DNA from: an uncultured Collinsella sp.
GTDB taxonomy: Bacteria; Actinomycetota; Coriobacteriia; Coriobacteriales; Coriobacteriaceae
Direction of reading: 5' to 3'
Assembly: GCA_900547855.1 (NCBI GenBank)
Contig: URIK01000006.1
Coordinates: 1 to 27,311, forward strand
Length of the DNA: 27,311 nt
A program made the position numbers and the translations under genes. Position 1 is the first letter of the stretch, and each line of letters starts with the position of its first letter. Of this stretch, positions 20,390 to 27,311 are shown piece by piece. The notes below the pieces were generated by a model. It saw only the letters and a program-made list of their open reading frames with translations. It did not search any database and was not told where the DNA came from.

Positions 20390-21604
20390 TTACGCGCTTG
20401 CTTCGGCCACGCTCTTCGAGGTTTCGGGTGAATCGGCTCCGTCCCCCGTCGTCTGTCCCTGCGCCGGCACCACGCCAAAGCAGTAGCTCAGCGCCGCAGA
20501 CACCGCAAATGCCACACCGCCGGCAACGCAGCACCACAGCAGGTTCGAGATGCCGCCCGTGGCAAAGCCAATGACCATAAGGACATTCGTCATGCCGATG
20601 GTATAGGCCGTAACGTGGCCCACGGCCGCAACAAGGCCTCCGACGGCGCCGCCAATGGCCATGCACGTCAGGCACCTGCCATATTTAAAGCCGCAACCGT
20701 ACAGCGCCGGCTCGCTTACGCCGCCAAGAATACCCGAGATTGAATAGCCCAGCATGAGTGCCTTCTCGTCCTTATCCGCAACGCGGAGCGACGCGCCAAA
20801 GGGCATGCCCCAAACGGCGAACGTCGCCATCGTCGCGGCGATCAGGATGCACGAATCCGTTCCCACACTCATAAACTGAGCATAGGCAAGCGATAGGACA
20901 ACGTTGCTGACGCCTGCAATCTTAAGAAACTCCCAACCCGCGGCAAGCCCCATGAGCGTGAGCAGCGACACGATGCCACCGGAATTGCCAAGCATAAACA
21001 TAAGCTGGCCCAACAGCATGCCCAGATAGCTGCCCGCCGGCGCCGTGATACACAGCGAAACCGGAACCATGACAAGCATGGTTGTAAACGGAACAAACGA
21101 AAACGCCACGGCCTTAGGGATAACGCGCTTAAAGAAACACTCCACTCGCCATAGCACGGGCACCGAGATGAGAACCGGAATAACAGTCGTCGTGTAATCG
21201 TTGACCGGCGCGGGAAGCAGACCATACACGGAAGTCATCGATGCCCCCGTCGTCGATGCGGCATCGACGAGCTTAAGCAGATCGGGCGCAATCAATACGC
21301 CGCCCAGCATCATGCCCAGCTGCTCCGAGCAACCGAGCTGGCGGGCGGCCGCCCAACCAAGATAAATGGGCAAAAAGTAGTAGCCGGCGTTATAGAGCCA
21401 ACTGTAGAACAGGCGATAGATATCGGAATCGGCAGACCACAGGCCCAGCATGCCTTCGCCCATAATGACAGCGACGGTGCGGAACAACGCCGCGCAGACA
21501 ATAAACGGCAGCGCCGACATCATGCTTTTGGACAGATAGTCCACCACGGCCATGGCGTTTGATGAAACCGACGTTGTAAACGAGGTGTTAGAAACTTGTA
21601 GCAT
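20390..21604 (-). CDS. Stand-alone PTS EIIC permease, glucoside/sucrose/trehalose type, 404 aa
   Basis: Membrane domain of a phosphotransferase-system transporter of the glucose superfamily. The signature GGVSEPALYGCGFKYGR (about 300-315) matches the GxxEPALYG substrate motif of beta-glucoside, sucrose and trehalose EIIC domains. Multiple hydrophobic helices fill the sequence. There is no EIIB cysteine domain or EIIA histidine domain in this protein or beside it, so it must borrow them or be vestigial. I start at ATG 21604, with GGGAAAGG upstream; the frame extends further but that part is the reverse of accDA coding sequence. It lies 40 nt after accDA on the same strand without a terminator between them, an unexpected tail to a fatty-acid operon. 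Its sugar is unknown. Confidence 0.85.
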   Translation of the reverse strand: MLQVSNTSFTTSVSSNAMAVVDYLSKSMMSALPFIVCAALFRTVAVIMGEGMLGLWSADSDIYRLFYSWLYNAGYYFLPIYLGWAAARQLGCSEQLGMMLGGVLIAPDLLKLVDAASTTGASMTSVYGLLPAPVNDYTTTVIPVLISVPVLWRVECFFKRVIPKAVAFSFVPFTTMLVMVPVSLCITAPAGSYLGMLLGQLMFMLGNSGGIVSLLTLMGLAAGWEFLKIAGVSNVVLSLAYAQFMSVGTDSCILIAATMATFAVWGMPFGASLRVADKDEKALMLGYSISGILGGVSEPALYGCGFKYGRCLTCMAIGGAVGGLVAAVGHVTAYTIGMTNVLMVIGFATGGISNLLWCCVAGGVAFAVSAALSYCFGVVPAQGQTTGDGADSPETSKSVAEASA

Positions 21605-21644
21605 GGAACGCCTTTCCCAATATGACATGCGGGCTGTCCCTTTG

Positions 21645-23369
21645 TCACATCGTGCGGTACTGACCGATTGCGCGGTACTTTTCGTAGCGGAGGTTTGTGA
21701 GGGTCGCGTCGTCGAGCTGCCCAAGCGTATCGAAGGCATCAAATGCCGAGGACATGACGGCACCGGCGATCTCCTCATGCGACAGGCCCCTATCGTCAAC
21801 AATGCCGTCGATGATGCCGAGCGCCAACAGATCGGGGGCCGTGAGCTTAAGCGCCTCGGCGGCCTCATTCGCGCGCTCGGTATCCTTCCACAGGATCGAC
21901 GCACAGGCCTCGGGGCTCACGACCGAATAGGCCGAGCTCGAAAGCATAAAAATGCGATCAGCCACGGACAGCGCCAGTGCGCCACCGGATCCGCCCTCGC
22001 CCGTAACAACGGAAACAATCGGTGTCTTAAGGCCGCTCATCTCCATGAGATTCTGGGCAATCGCCTCGCCCTGGCCGCGCTCCTCGGCACCGATGCCGCA
22101 AAACGCACCCGAAGTATCGACCAGGCACAGAACCGGTCGACCAAACTTTTCGGCCTGGCGCATAAGGCGACGCGCTTTGCGATAGCCCTCGGGATGCGCC
22201 ATGCCAAAGTTGCGGCGCATACGCTCTTTGGTCGTGGTGCCGCGCTCGATGGCGATGACCGTTACGGGGCGTCCGTCTTTCCAGCCAATGCCAGCCACCA
22301 CAGCGGCGTCGTCGCCAAAGTAACGGTCGCCGTGCAACTCCACAAATCCGTCGAGGCCCAGCGAGATCATCTCACCCGCCGTGGCTCGATCTGCCGAGCG
22401 GGTCTGCTTGACAATCTCGAGCGCGGTTTTTGGTGCCGTCGAGCGCTTGAACAAGTGTCCCAGCTTTTTGCCGCGGCGACCCGTATGCACGATTTCATGC
22501 GGTGCCCCCAGGCCGGGTGCGTGCCCTTCGTGCAGTGCCAGCAGCTCGCCTACCGTGAGCGCAATCTCGCCACGCGGAACAACGGCATCGCAAAAGCCAT
22601 GCTCCAGCAAAAACTCGGAGCGCTGGAATCCTTTGGGCAGGCGCTTGTGCATGTTCTGCTCGATCACGCGCGGACCGGCAAACGCCGTCAGGGCATCGGG
22701 CTCGGCCAGGATAATGTCGCCCTCCATGGCAAAACTCGCGGTTACGCCTCCGGTCGTGGGATCGGTGAGCACCGTGATATACAGGCCGCCCGCCTCACTG
22801 TGGCGCCTAACCGCCGCAGAAATCTTGGCCATCTGCATAAGCGATGTCACGCCCTCTTGCATGCGCGCACCGCCCGAAACGGTAAAGCCGACAACTGGCA
22901 ATCCAAGCTCGGTCGCTCGCTCAAATGTGCGACAGATCTTCTCGCCCACCACGGAACCCATCGAGCCCATCATAAAGTTGGCGTCCATAAAGAAGAGCGC
23001 CGTATCGCAACCGCAGATTTTGCCCTTGCCGCACACAACGGCATCGCGCTCGCCCGAACGTTCGCTCACGCTCTTGAGCTTGTCGGCATAGCCGGGAAAC
23101 GAAAGGAAGTCCTCCGGCGCCAGACTGGCATCCCATTCCTCAAACGTGCCCTCGTCAATCGTCATGCGCATGCGGTCGCGCCCGCTCACGCGAAAGTGTT
23201 TGCCGCAACGAGGGCAGACCTCGAGGTTGTCGTGCAGGCGCGCCTCATCGATCACGCGGCGGCACTCCGGGCACTTGATAAACACGTGGCGCGCGGGAAA
23301 CTCGGCGCACGACTCGGTCATCGGTCCCTCGAGGACGTTGACCGTCTTCGCTTTTCTATTCATCAGCAT
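21645..23369 (-). CDS. accDA: Fused acetyl-CoA carboxylase carboxyltransferase beta-alpha, 574 aa
   Basis: Transfers the carboxyl group from carboxybiotin to acetyl-CoA, making malonyl-CoA. Residues ~25-300 are AccD (beta), with the zinc ribbon CPEC...CPRC (Cys33, Cys36, Cys52, Cys55) and VSGGARMQEG. Residues ~325-574 are AccA (alpha), with FVELHGDR, AHPEGYRKARRLM and VTGEGGSGGALAL. The junction (about 300-325, GRRGKKLGHLFKR) has no stop or restart. The AccA N-terminal helical region normally before ELHGDR is shortened. In most bacteria these are two genes. Its start overlaps the end of accC by 14 nt; an alternative in-frame ATG lies 6 nt downstream. Confidence 0.95.
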   Translation of the reverse strand: MLMNRKAKTVNVLEGPMTESCAEFPARHVFIKCPECRRVIDEARLHDNLEVCPRCGKHFRVSGRDRMRMTIDEGTFEEWDASLAPEDFLSFPGYADKLKSVSERSGERDAVVCGKGKICGCDTALFFMDANFMMGSMGSVVGEKICRTFERATELGLPVVGFTVSGGARMQEGVTSLMQMAKISAAVRRHSEAGGLYITVLTDPTTGGVTASFAMEGDIILAEPDALTAFAGPRVIEQNMHKRLPKGFQRSEFLLEHGFCDAVVPRGEIALTVGELLALHEGHAPGLGAPHEIVHTGRRGKKLGHLFKRSTAPKTALEIVKQTRSADRATAGEMISLGLDGFVELHGDRYFGDDAAVVAGIGWKDGRPVTVIAIERGTTTKERMRRNFGMAHPEGYRKARRLMRQAEKFGRPVLCLVDTSGAFCGIGAEERGQGEAIAQNLMEMSGLKTPIVSVVTGEGGSGGALALSVADRIFMLSSSAYSVVSPEACASILWKDTERANEAAEALKLTAPDLLALGIIDGIVDDRGLSHEEIAGAVMSSAFDAFDTLGQLDDATLTNLRYEKYRAIGQYRTM

Positions 23370-24699
23370 AGAGATGCCCCATCAGATCGGTGTGGTACAT
23401 GCCCGACAAGAACTCATCGTTTGCAAGCACGTCGAGCTGAAGCTCGCTGTTTTCGCTCACGCCCTCAATCACGAGCTCGCCCAAAGCCGAGCGCATCTTG
23501 CGAATGGCGCCGTCGCGCGTGGGCGCACACACGATAAGCTTGCCGAGCATGGAGTCGTAGTACGGCGGAACGTTCGCACCGGTAAACATGGCCGAATCCC
23601 AGCGCACGCGCGGACCACCCGGCACACGCAACGCGGTGACCGTTCCGCATGACGGCAGAAAGTCCGGCGTTTCGGCATTGATGCGGCACTCCATGGCGTG
23701 GTTACGGACCGGTACGTCCTCCTGCTCAAAGGGCAGGGACTGGCCGGCTGCCACGCGCAGCTGCCACTTGACCAAGTCGGTATCGGTCACAAACTCCGTG
23801 ACCGGATGCTCAACCTGCAGACGCGTGTTCATTTCCATAAAGTAGAAATTGCCGTCGTCCGAGTACAAAAACTCGATGGTGCCGGCTCCCTCGTAGCCGA
23901 CGGCACGAGCCAGGTCGCGTGCCGCCTTGTGCATGCGAGCACGAATGTCGTCGTGTCCGTCGAGGCACGGCGCAGGGCTCTCCTCGATTAGCTTTTGGTT
24001 GCGGCGCTGCACCGAGCACTCGCGCTCGCCGAGCGAAAACACATGGCCCTGCTTATCGGCCATAATCTGCACCTCGACATGGTGCGCCGGCGCGACGAAC
24101 TTCTCCATGTAGCACTCGCCGTCGCCAAAAACGGCCTCGCCCTCGGCGCGTGCTTCAATAAAGGCCTTTGCCGCGTCTTCCACGCGCTCGACCTTGCGAA
24201 TACCGCGACCGCCGCCACCTGCACGCGCCTTGATGAGCACGGGGCAGCCAATGCGCTCGGCCTCCGCCGTTGCCTCCTCGGGACTTTTGAGCAAATCGCA
24301 GCCCGGCACGATGGGCACGCCCGCCGCGGCAGCCGTTCGACGTGCGGCGTCCTTGTCGCCCATGCTGTCGATCACCTTGGCCGAAGGACCAACAAACGCC
24401 AAGCCATACTTGTCGCAGTCGCGCACGAAGCTCGCCTTCTCGGAGAAAAAGCCATAGCCGGGATGAATTGCCTTAGCTCCCGACTTTACGGCACAGGTGA
24501 GCACGGCATCGTCGTTGAGGTAACTCTCGGCAAGACGCGGACCGCCGATGCAATACGCCTCGTCGGCAAGCTGCACGTGCAGCGCGTCCGCATCGGCCGT
24601 GGAATAAACGGCGACGGTCTTGATGCCCATATCGCGGCACGCGCGGATAACACGGACCGCGACTTCGCCGCGGTTGGCGATGAGCACTTTGTCGAACAT
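23356..24699 (-). CDS. accC: Biotin carboxylase subunit of acetyl-CoA carboxylase, 447 aa
   Basis: ATP-grasp enzyme that carboxylates biotin on AccB. It begins MFDKVLIANRGEVAVRVIRAC. It has IHPGYGFFSEKASF, the glycine-rich lid KARAGGGGRGIRKV, GERECSVQRRNQKLIEESPAP, and the active-site EMNTRLQVEHPVTE. The length is the usual ~450. I start at the ATG at 24699 after AAGGAAGG; the longer open frame upstream covers fabZ in another frame. The 3' end overlaps accDA, indicating coupled translation of the two halves of the carboxylase. Confidence 0.97.
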   Translation of the reverse strand: MFDKVLIANRGEVAVRVIRACRDMGIKTVAVYSTADADALHVQLADEAYCIGGPRLAESYLNDDAVLTCAVKSGAKAIHPGYGFFSEKASFVRDCDKYGLAFVGPSAKVIDSMGDKDAARRTAAAAGVPIVPGCDLLKSPEEATAEAERIGCPVLIKARAGGGGRGIRKVERVEDAAKAFIEARAEGEAVFGDGECYMEKFVAPAHHVEVQIMADKQGHVFSLGERECSVQRRNQKLIEESPAPCLDGHDDIRARMHKAARDLARAVGYEGAGTIEFLYSDDGNFYFMEMNTRLQVEHPVTEFVTDTDLVKWQLRVAAGQSLPFEQEDVPVRNHAMECRINAETPDFLPSCGTVTALRVPGGPRVRWDSAMFTGANVPPYYDSMLGKLIVCAPTRDGAIRKMRSALGELVIEGVSENSELQLDVLANDEFLSGMYHTDLMGHLYADE

Positions 24700-24709
24700 G
24701 AAGCCTTCC

Positions 24710-25132
24710 TTAACTTTCGTGCATGAGTGCAAAAGACATGTCGGCGCGGCAACAGACCTCACCGTTGACGCTTGCAGTACCCGTCGCAAAGCGGAACGGC
24801 CCGCGCGCACGCGTGATGGAGCACACCAGATCCACCGTGTCGCCCGGTCGCACCGGACGCTTAAAGCGCACCTTGTCCAGACTCGTGTAGAACGGCGTCG
24901 CGCCGCGTGCCTCCTCATCGCCCATCAGCAACACGCAGCAGTTTTGGGCGAGCATCTCGCACTGGATCACGCCGGGGACCACCGGGTTTCCCGGAAAATG
25001 CCCCTGCAAAAAGTATTCGTCGCCCGTAATCGTGATCTTGCCGTGGGCCTCGTCGCCCACCAGCTCGGCTTCGTCGAGCAAAAGCATCGGCTCGCGATGC
25101 GGCAACAGTTCTTTAAGCTCTTCTTTGTTCAT
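24710..25132 (-). CDS. fabZ: 3-hydroxyacyl-ACP dehydratase FabZ, 140 aa
   Basis: Hot-dog fold dehydratase of type II fatty-acid synthesis. LPHREPMLLLDE and the catalytic GHFPGNPVVPGVIQCEMLAQ (His and Glu) are diagnostic. I choose the ATG at 25132, preceded by AGGTGA; a GTG three codons earlier overlaps that site. It lies between accB and accC as in the Firmicutes-type fab operon. Confidence 0.96.
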   Translation of the reverse strand: MNKEELKELLPHREPMLLLDEAELVGDEAHGKITITGDEYFLQGHFPGNPVVPGVIQCEMLAQNCCVLLMGDEEARGATPFYTSLDKVRFKRPVRPGDTVDLVCSITRARGPFRFATGTASVNGEVCCRADMSFALMHES

Positions 25133-25141
25133 GGATATCAC

Positions 25142-25615
25142 CTATCCGATCCTCATGAGGCAGCTGCCGAACTCCACGAGGTCGCCGTCGGCCACGCAGA
25201 TCTCGAGCACCTCGCCATCCGCCTCTGCCGTCACCTCGTTGAGAACCTTCATGGCCTCGATGATGCAAAGGGTCTCGCCAGCCTTGACCTTGGAGCCCAC
25301 GTGCACAAACGGTTCGTCGCCCGGCGCCGGGGCAGCATAGAAAACGCCGACCATGGGAGCGGTCACCTCGGTGCCCTTGGGCTCCGGTGCGGCGGCAGGT
25401 GTCTGCGCGGCGGGCTCCGGTGCGGCAGGCGCGACTGTGGGAGCTGCAACTGGAGCGGCCATAGCGCTCGGCATGGGCATGGGCACGGCAACCGGCTGTG
25501 CGGCGCTCGCGCGCTCGAGTTCGACCGCGGTGCCATCGGGCTCCTCAACGCGTACGCGCGTGAGGCCGCGGTCCTCCATAACATCGGCTATCTCGGCAAG
25601 TCTTTTGGAATCCAT
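25142..25615 (-). CDS. accB: Biotin carboxyl carrier protein of acetyl-CoA carboxylase, 157 aa
   Basis: Carries the biotin between AccC and the carboxyltransferase. An N-terminal helical part (1-37) is followed by a long alanine/proline-rich flexible linker (about 38-80) and the biotinyl domain. The biotinylation site is EAMKVLNEV with Lys123, a variant of the usual EAMKMMN. The ATG at 25615 has AAGGAG 7 nt upstream; fabF ends 3 nt before it. Confidence 0.96.
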   Translation of the reverse strand: MDSKRLAEIADVMEDRGLTRVRVEEPDGTAVELERASAAQPVAVPMPMPSAMAAPVAAPTVAPAAPEPAAQTPAAAPEPKGTEVTAPMVGVFYAAPAPGDEPFVHVGSKVKAGETLCIIEAMKVLNEVTAEADGEVLEICVADGDLVEFGSCLMRIG

Positions 25616-25618
25616 GCT

Positions 25619-26866
25619 CTAGCTCCTTGCATATCTACGCAGCGCGATGGCGGCGTTGTGTCCGCCAAAGCCCAGGTTGGTCGAAAGCGCCCAGGTAAGG
25701 TCGGCGCGAACCGCGCGATTGGGCGTGTAGTCAAGATCGCAGGCGGGATCGGGCGTGTGGTAGTTAATGGTCGGCGGCACCACGCCCTGCTCGAGCGCCA
25801 TGGCGCAGGCCATGACCTCGATGGCGCCCGTGGCACCGATCATGTGGCCGGTCATCGACTTAGTCGACGAGACGTGCGCGGCGCGCGCCGCGTCCTCGCC
25901 GAGCGCACGCTTAATGCCCGCCGTCTCGGACGAATCGTTGAGCTTGGTCGATGTGCCGTGAGCATTGATGTAGAGACCCTCGGAAGGCCTGACGTCGCCC
26001 TCGGTCACCGCCAGCGATATCGCGCGGGCAATGCCGGCAGCCTCGGGATCAGGGCTCGTGATGTGATAGGCATCATCGGTGTTGCCGTAGCCCACGACCT
26101 CGGCATAAATGTGCGCACCGCGCGCCTGCGCATGTTCCATGCTCTCGAGCACGAGCACGCAGGCGCCCTCGCCCATCACAAAGCCGTCGCGGTCTGCATC
26201 GAACGGACGGCAGGCCGTCGCGGGATCGGGGTTGGCGGTCAATGCGCGGCAGGACGTAAAGCCCGCAACGGCATCGGGGATAATTGCGGCCTCGGCGCCG
26301 CCCGCGAGGATCGCGTCGGCATAGCCGTGCTTGATGGCGCGGAACGCCTCGCCCACCGCATGGGCCGAGGTTGCGCACGCGGTCACCACGGGCAGGGTCG
26401 GGCCCTTTGCCTTGTGGCGGATTGCGATATTGCCCGATGCCATGTTGGGGATCATCATCGCGATCATATAGGGCGATGCGCGGCGGGGCCCACGTTCGGC
26501 AATCGTATGGACGTTGTCGACGAGCGTCGTCATGCCGCCCACGCCCGAGCCCACGTAGACGCCCAGGCGCTCGCGATCGATGGCGCCTTCGACATCAAAG
26601 CCCGCATCGTGCATGGCTTCGTCCGAAGCCGCCATCGCAAACTGAACGCAGGGGTCGAGATGCTTGGCGTCACGCTTGCCAAAGTACTCGTTGCCGTCAA
26701 AGCCCTTGACCTCGGCTGCCACCTTGACGGCAAACGCATCGGTATCGAAGTGCGTGATCGGGCCGATGCCGCACGTGCCGGCGCACATGGCCGCCCAGGT
26801 GGCAAGCGCGGTGTTGCCGAGCGGCGACACGGCACCGATACCGGTGATTGCAACTCTCTGTTCCAT
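25619..26866 (-). CDS. fabF: Beta-ketoacyl-ACP synthase II (FabF), 415 aa
   Basis: Condensing enzyme that elongates acyl-ACP with malonyl-ACP. The thiolase-fold active site is complete: the nucleophile in VTACATSAHAVG (Cys164), the histidine in NAHGTSTKLND and the second histidine in STKSMTGHMIGATGAIE; TNLGFGGHN closes the protein. I favour the ATG at 26866, 6 nt after GAGGAG. A second ATG immediately before it and a TTG at 26884 are in frame but less well spaced. It follows fabG by about 39 nt. Confidence 0.96.
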   Translation of the reverse strand: MEQRVAITGIGAVSPLGNTALATWAAMCAGTCGIGPITHFDTDAFAVKVAAEVKGFDGNEYFGKRDAKHLDPCVQFAMAASDEAMHDAGFDVEGAIDRERLGVYVGSGVGGMTTLVDNVHTIAERGPRRASPYMIAMMIPNMASGNIAIRHKAKGPTLPVVTACATSAHAVGEAFRAIKHGYADAILAGGAEAAIIPDAVAGFTSCRALTANPDPATACRPFDADRDGFVMGEGACVLVLESMEHAQARGAHIYAEVVGYGNTDDAYHITSPDPEAAGIARAISLAVTEGDVRPSEGLYINAHGTSTKLNDSSETAGIKRALGEDAARAAHVSSTKSMTGHMIGATGAIEVMACAMALEQGVVPPTINYHTPDPACDLDYTPNRAVRADLTWALSTNLGFGGHNAAIALRRYARS

Positions 26867-26905
26867 CATGGTCTCCTCATCCAAGCCGTTCTTCGGCCCT
26901 GGTTT

Positions 26906-27262
26906 CTACATCGCCATTCCGCCGTCGACGCGTACAACTTCGCCCGTAATGTAGGCAGCTGCATCGTTCACTAAAAATCGCACCACACCGGCCACCTCTT
27001 CGGGCTGCGCCATACGCTTAAGGGGAATCTGCTCCTCGGTTACCGTACGCACCTTCTCCGAGAGCTTTGCCGTCATATCTGTCTCGACAAACCCGGGGGC
27101 GACCGCGTTCACTCGTACACCGCGGGGCGCAAGCTCGCGCGCCACCGCCTTGGTCAGGCCGATCACGCCCGCCTTGGAGGCAGCGTAGTTGACCTGCCCG
27201 GCATTGCCCATCAGGCCCACAACCGAGCTCATGTTGACGACGCAGCCGCCGCGCTGGCGCAT
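26906..27262 (-). CDS. fabG: 3-oxoacyl-ACP reductase FabG, 5' part missing
   Basis: NADPH-dependent ketoreductase of fatty-acid synthesis (short-chain dehydrogenase). Only the last 118 residues are genomic; roughly the first 125, with the Rossmann TGxxxGIG motif, lie beyond the window. The catalytic Ser-Tyr-Lys set is visible in VNMSSVVG and QVNYAASKAG, followed by VNAVAPGFVETDMT and ITGEVVRVDGGMAM at the C-terminus. The apparent N-terminus MYKRQ read upstream of 27262 is translated adapter, not protein. Confidence 0.95.
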   Translation of the reverse strand: MRQRGGCVVNMSSVVGLMGNAGQVNYAASKAGVIGLTKAVARELAPRGVRVNAVAPGFVETDMTAKLSEKVRTVTEEQIPLKRMAQPEEVAGVVRFLVNDAAAYITGEVVRVDGGMAM

Positions 27263-27311
27263 CTGTCTCTTATACACATCTGACGCTGCCGACGACTAGT
27301 CGAGTGTAGAT
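27263..27311. other. Sequencing adapter (Nextera i5 side), not genomic
   Basis: Bases 27263-27281 are the reverse complement of the Tn5 mosaic end (CTGTCTCTTATACACATCT). Bases 27282-27295 are the read-1 adapter (GACGCTGCCGACGA), 27296-27303 (CTAGTCGA) occupy the i5 index position, and 27304-27311 match the start of the P5 side. Confidence 0.98.

Noticed and set aside
21552..23537. 661-codon plus-strand open frame
   Set aside because: Mirror of accDA in a low-stop frame; composition is typical of a shadow frame.
24620..26974. 784-codon plus-strand open frame
   Set aside because: Antisense to accC, fabZ, accB and fabF, all of which have strong family motifs; no ribosome-binding site or recognisable domain.
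26906..27277. Complete small FabG-like protein starting at 27277
   Set aside because: Its first five codons are the transposon mosaic end; the real gene is truncated by the end of the genomic sequence.

Overview
The window is a 27.2 kb stretch of a GC-rich anaerobe genome, probably a gut member of the Coriobacteriia (Collinsella-like). This is inferred from base composition, gene content and Firmicutes-style fatty-acid gene order; no marker search was possible. It is enclosed by untrimmed Illumina Nextera adapter sequence at both ends (1-47 and 27263-27311), so biology starts at 48 and stops at 27262, and both terminal genes (ygfK and fabG) are cut.

Layout. (1) 48-5913: a purine/nucleobase utilisation block. 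ygfK (partial), the aminohydrolase ssnA and an NCS2 permease run on the minus strand, a divergent YheO-type regulator faces them, and a convergent ridA follows. (2) 6213-9380: a plus-strand pair of likely RNA-modification enzymes, a U32/RlhA-like protein and an RluA-family pseudouridine synthase. (3) 9381-9825: a non-coding convergent junction with terminators and a striking array of a 15-nt motif in alternating orientation every 40 nt. (4) 9826-11655: a Gfo/Idh/MocA oxidoreductase and a DeoR-type regulator in one operon, with two helically phased palindromes upstream. (5) 11656-12170: repeat-rich DNA ending in the terminator of the ribosomal operon. (6) 12170-17958: a minus-strand ribosomal protein operon rplC-rplD-rplW-rplB-rpsS-rplV-rpsC-rplP-rpmC-rpsQ-rplN-rplX. 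It has no rpsJ in front and stops after rplX, before the usual rplE. (7) 17959-18417: its promoter and leader, plus a 49-bp perfect inverted repeat. (8) 18418-20238: a histidine phosphatase and a Mn-type CDF efflux pump. (9) 20390-27262: a type II fatty-acid synthesis operon fabG'-fabF-accB-fabZ-accC-accDA (a carboxyltransferase fusion) ending with a stand-alone PTS EIIC.

How the genes work together. The permease probably imports a purine that SsnA and YgfK help to degrade anaerobically, under the divergent regulator. RidA may detoxify reactive enamines from this or other amino-acid chemistry. The Acc proteins make malonyl-CoA, and FabF, FabG and FabZ carry out condensation, ketoreduction and dehydration. 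The rRNA-modification pair and the ribosomal operon are housekeeping.

The most unusual material is non-coding: the 40-nt-periodic array (9467-9686), the giant hairpin before the ribosomal operon (18211-18387), the folded rplW-rplB spacer (16198-16359), and several hairpin-rich spacers in the purine block.
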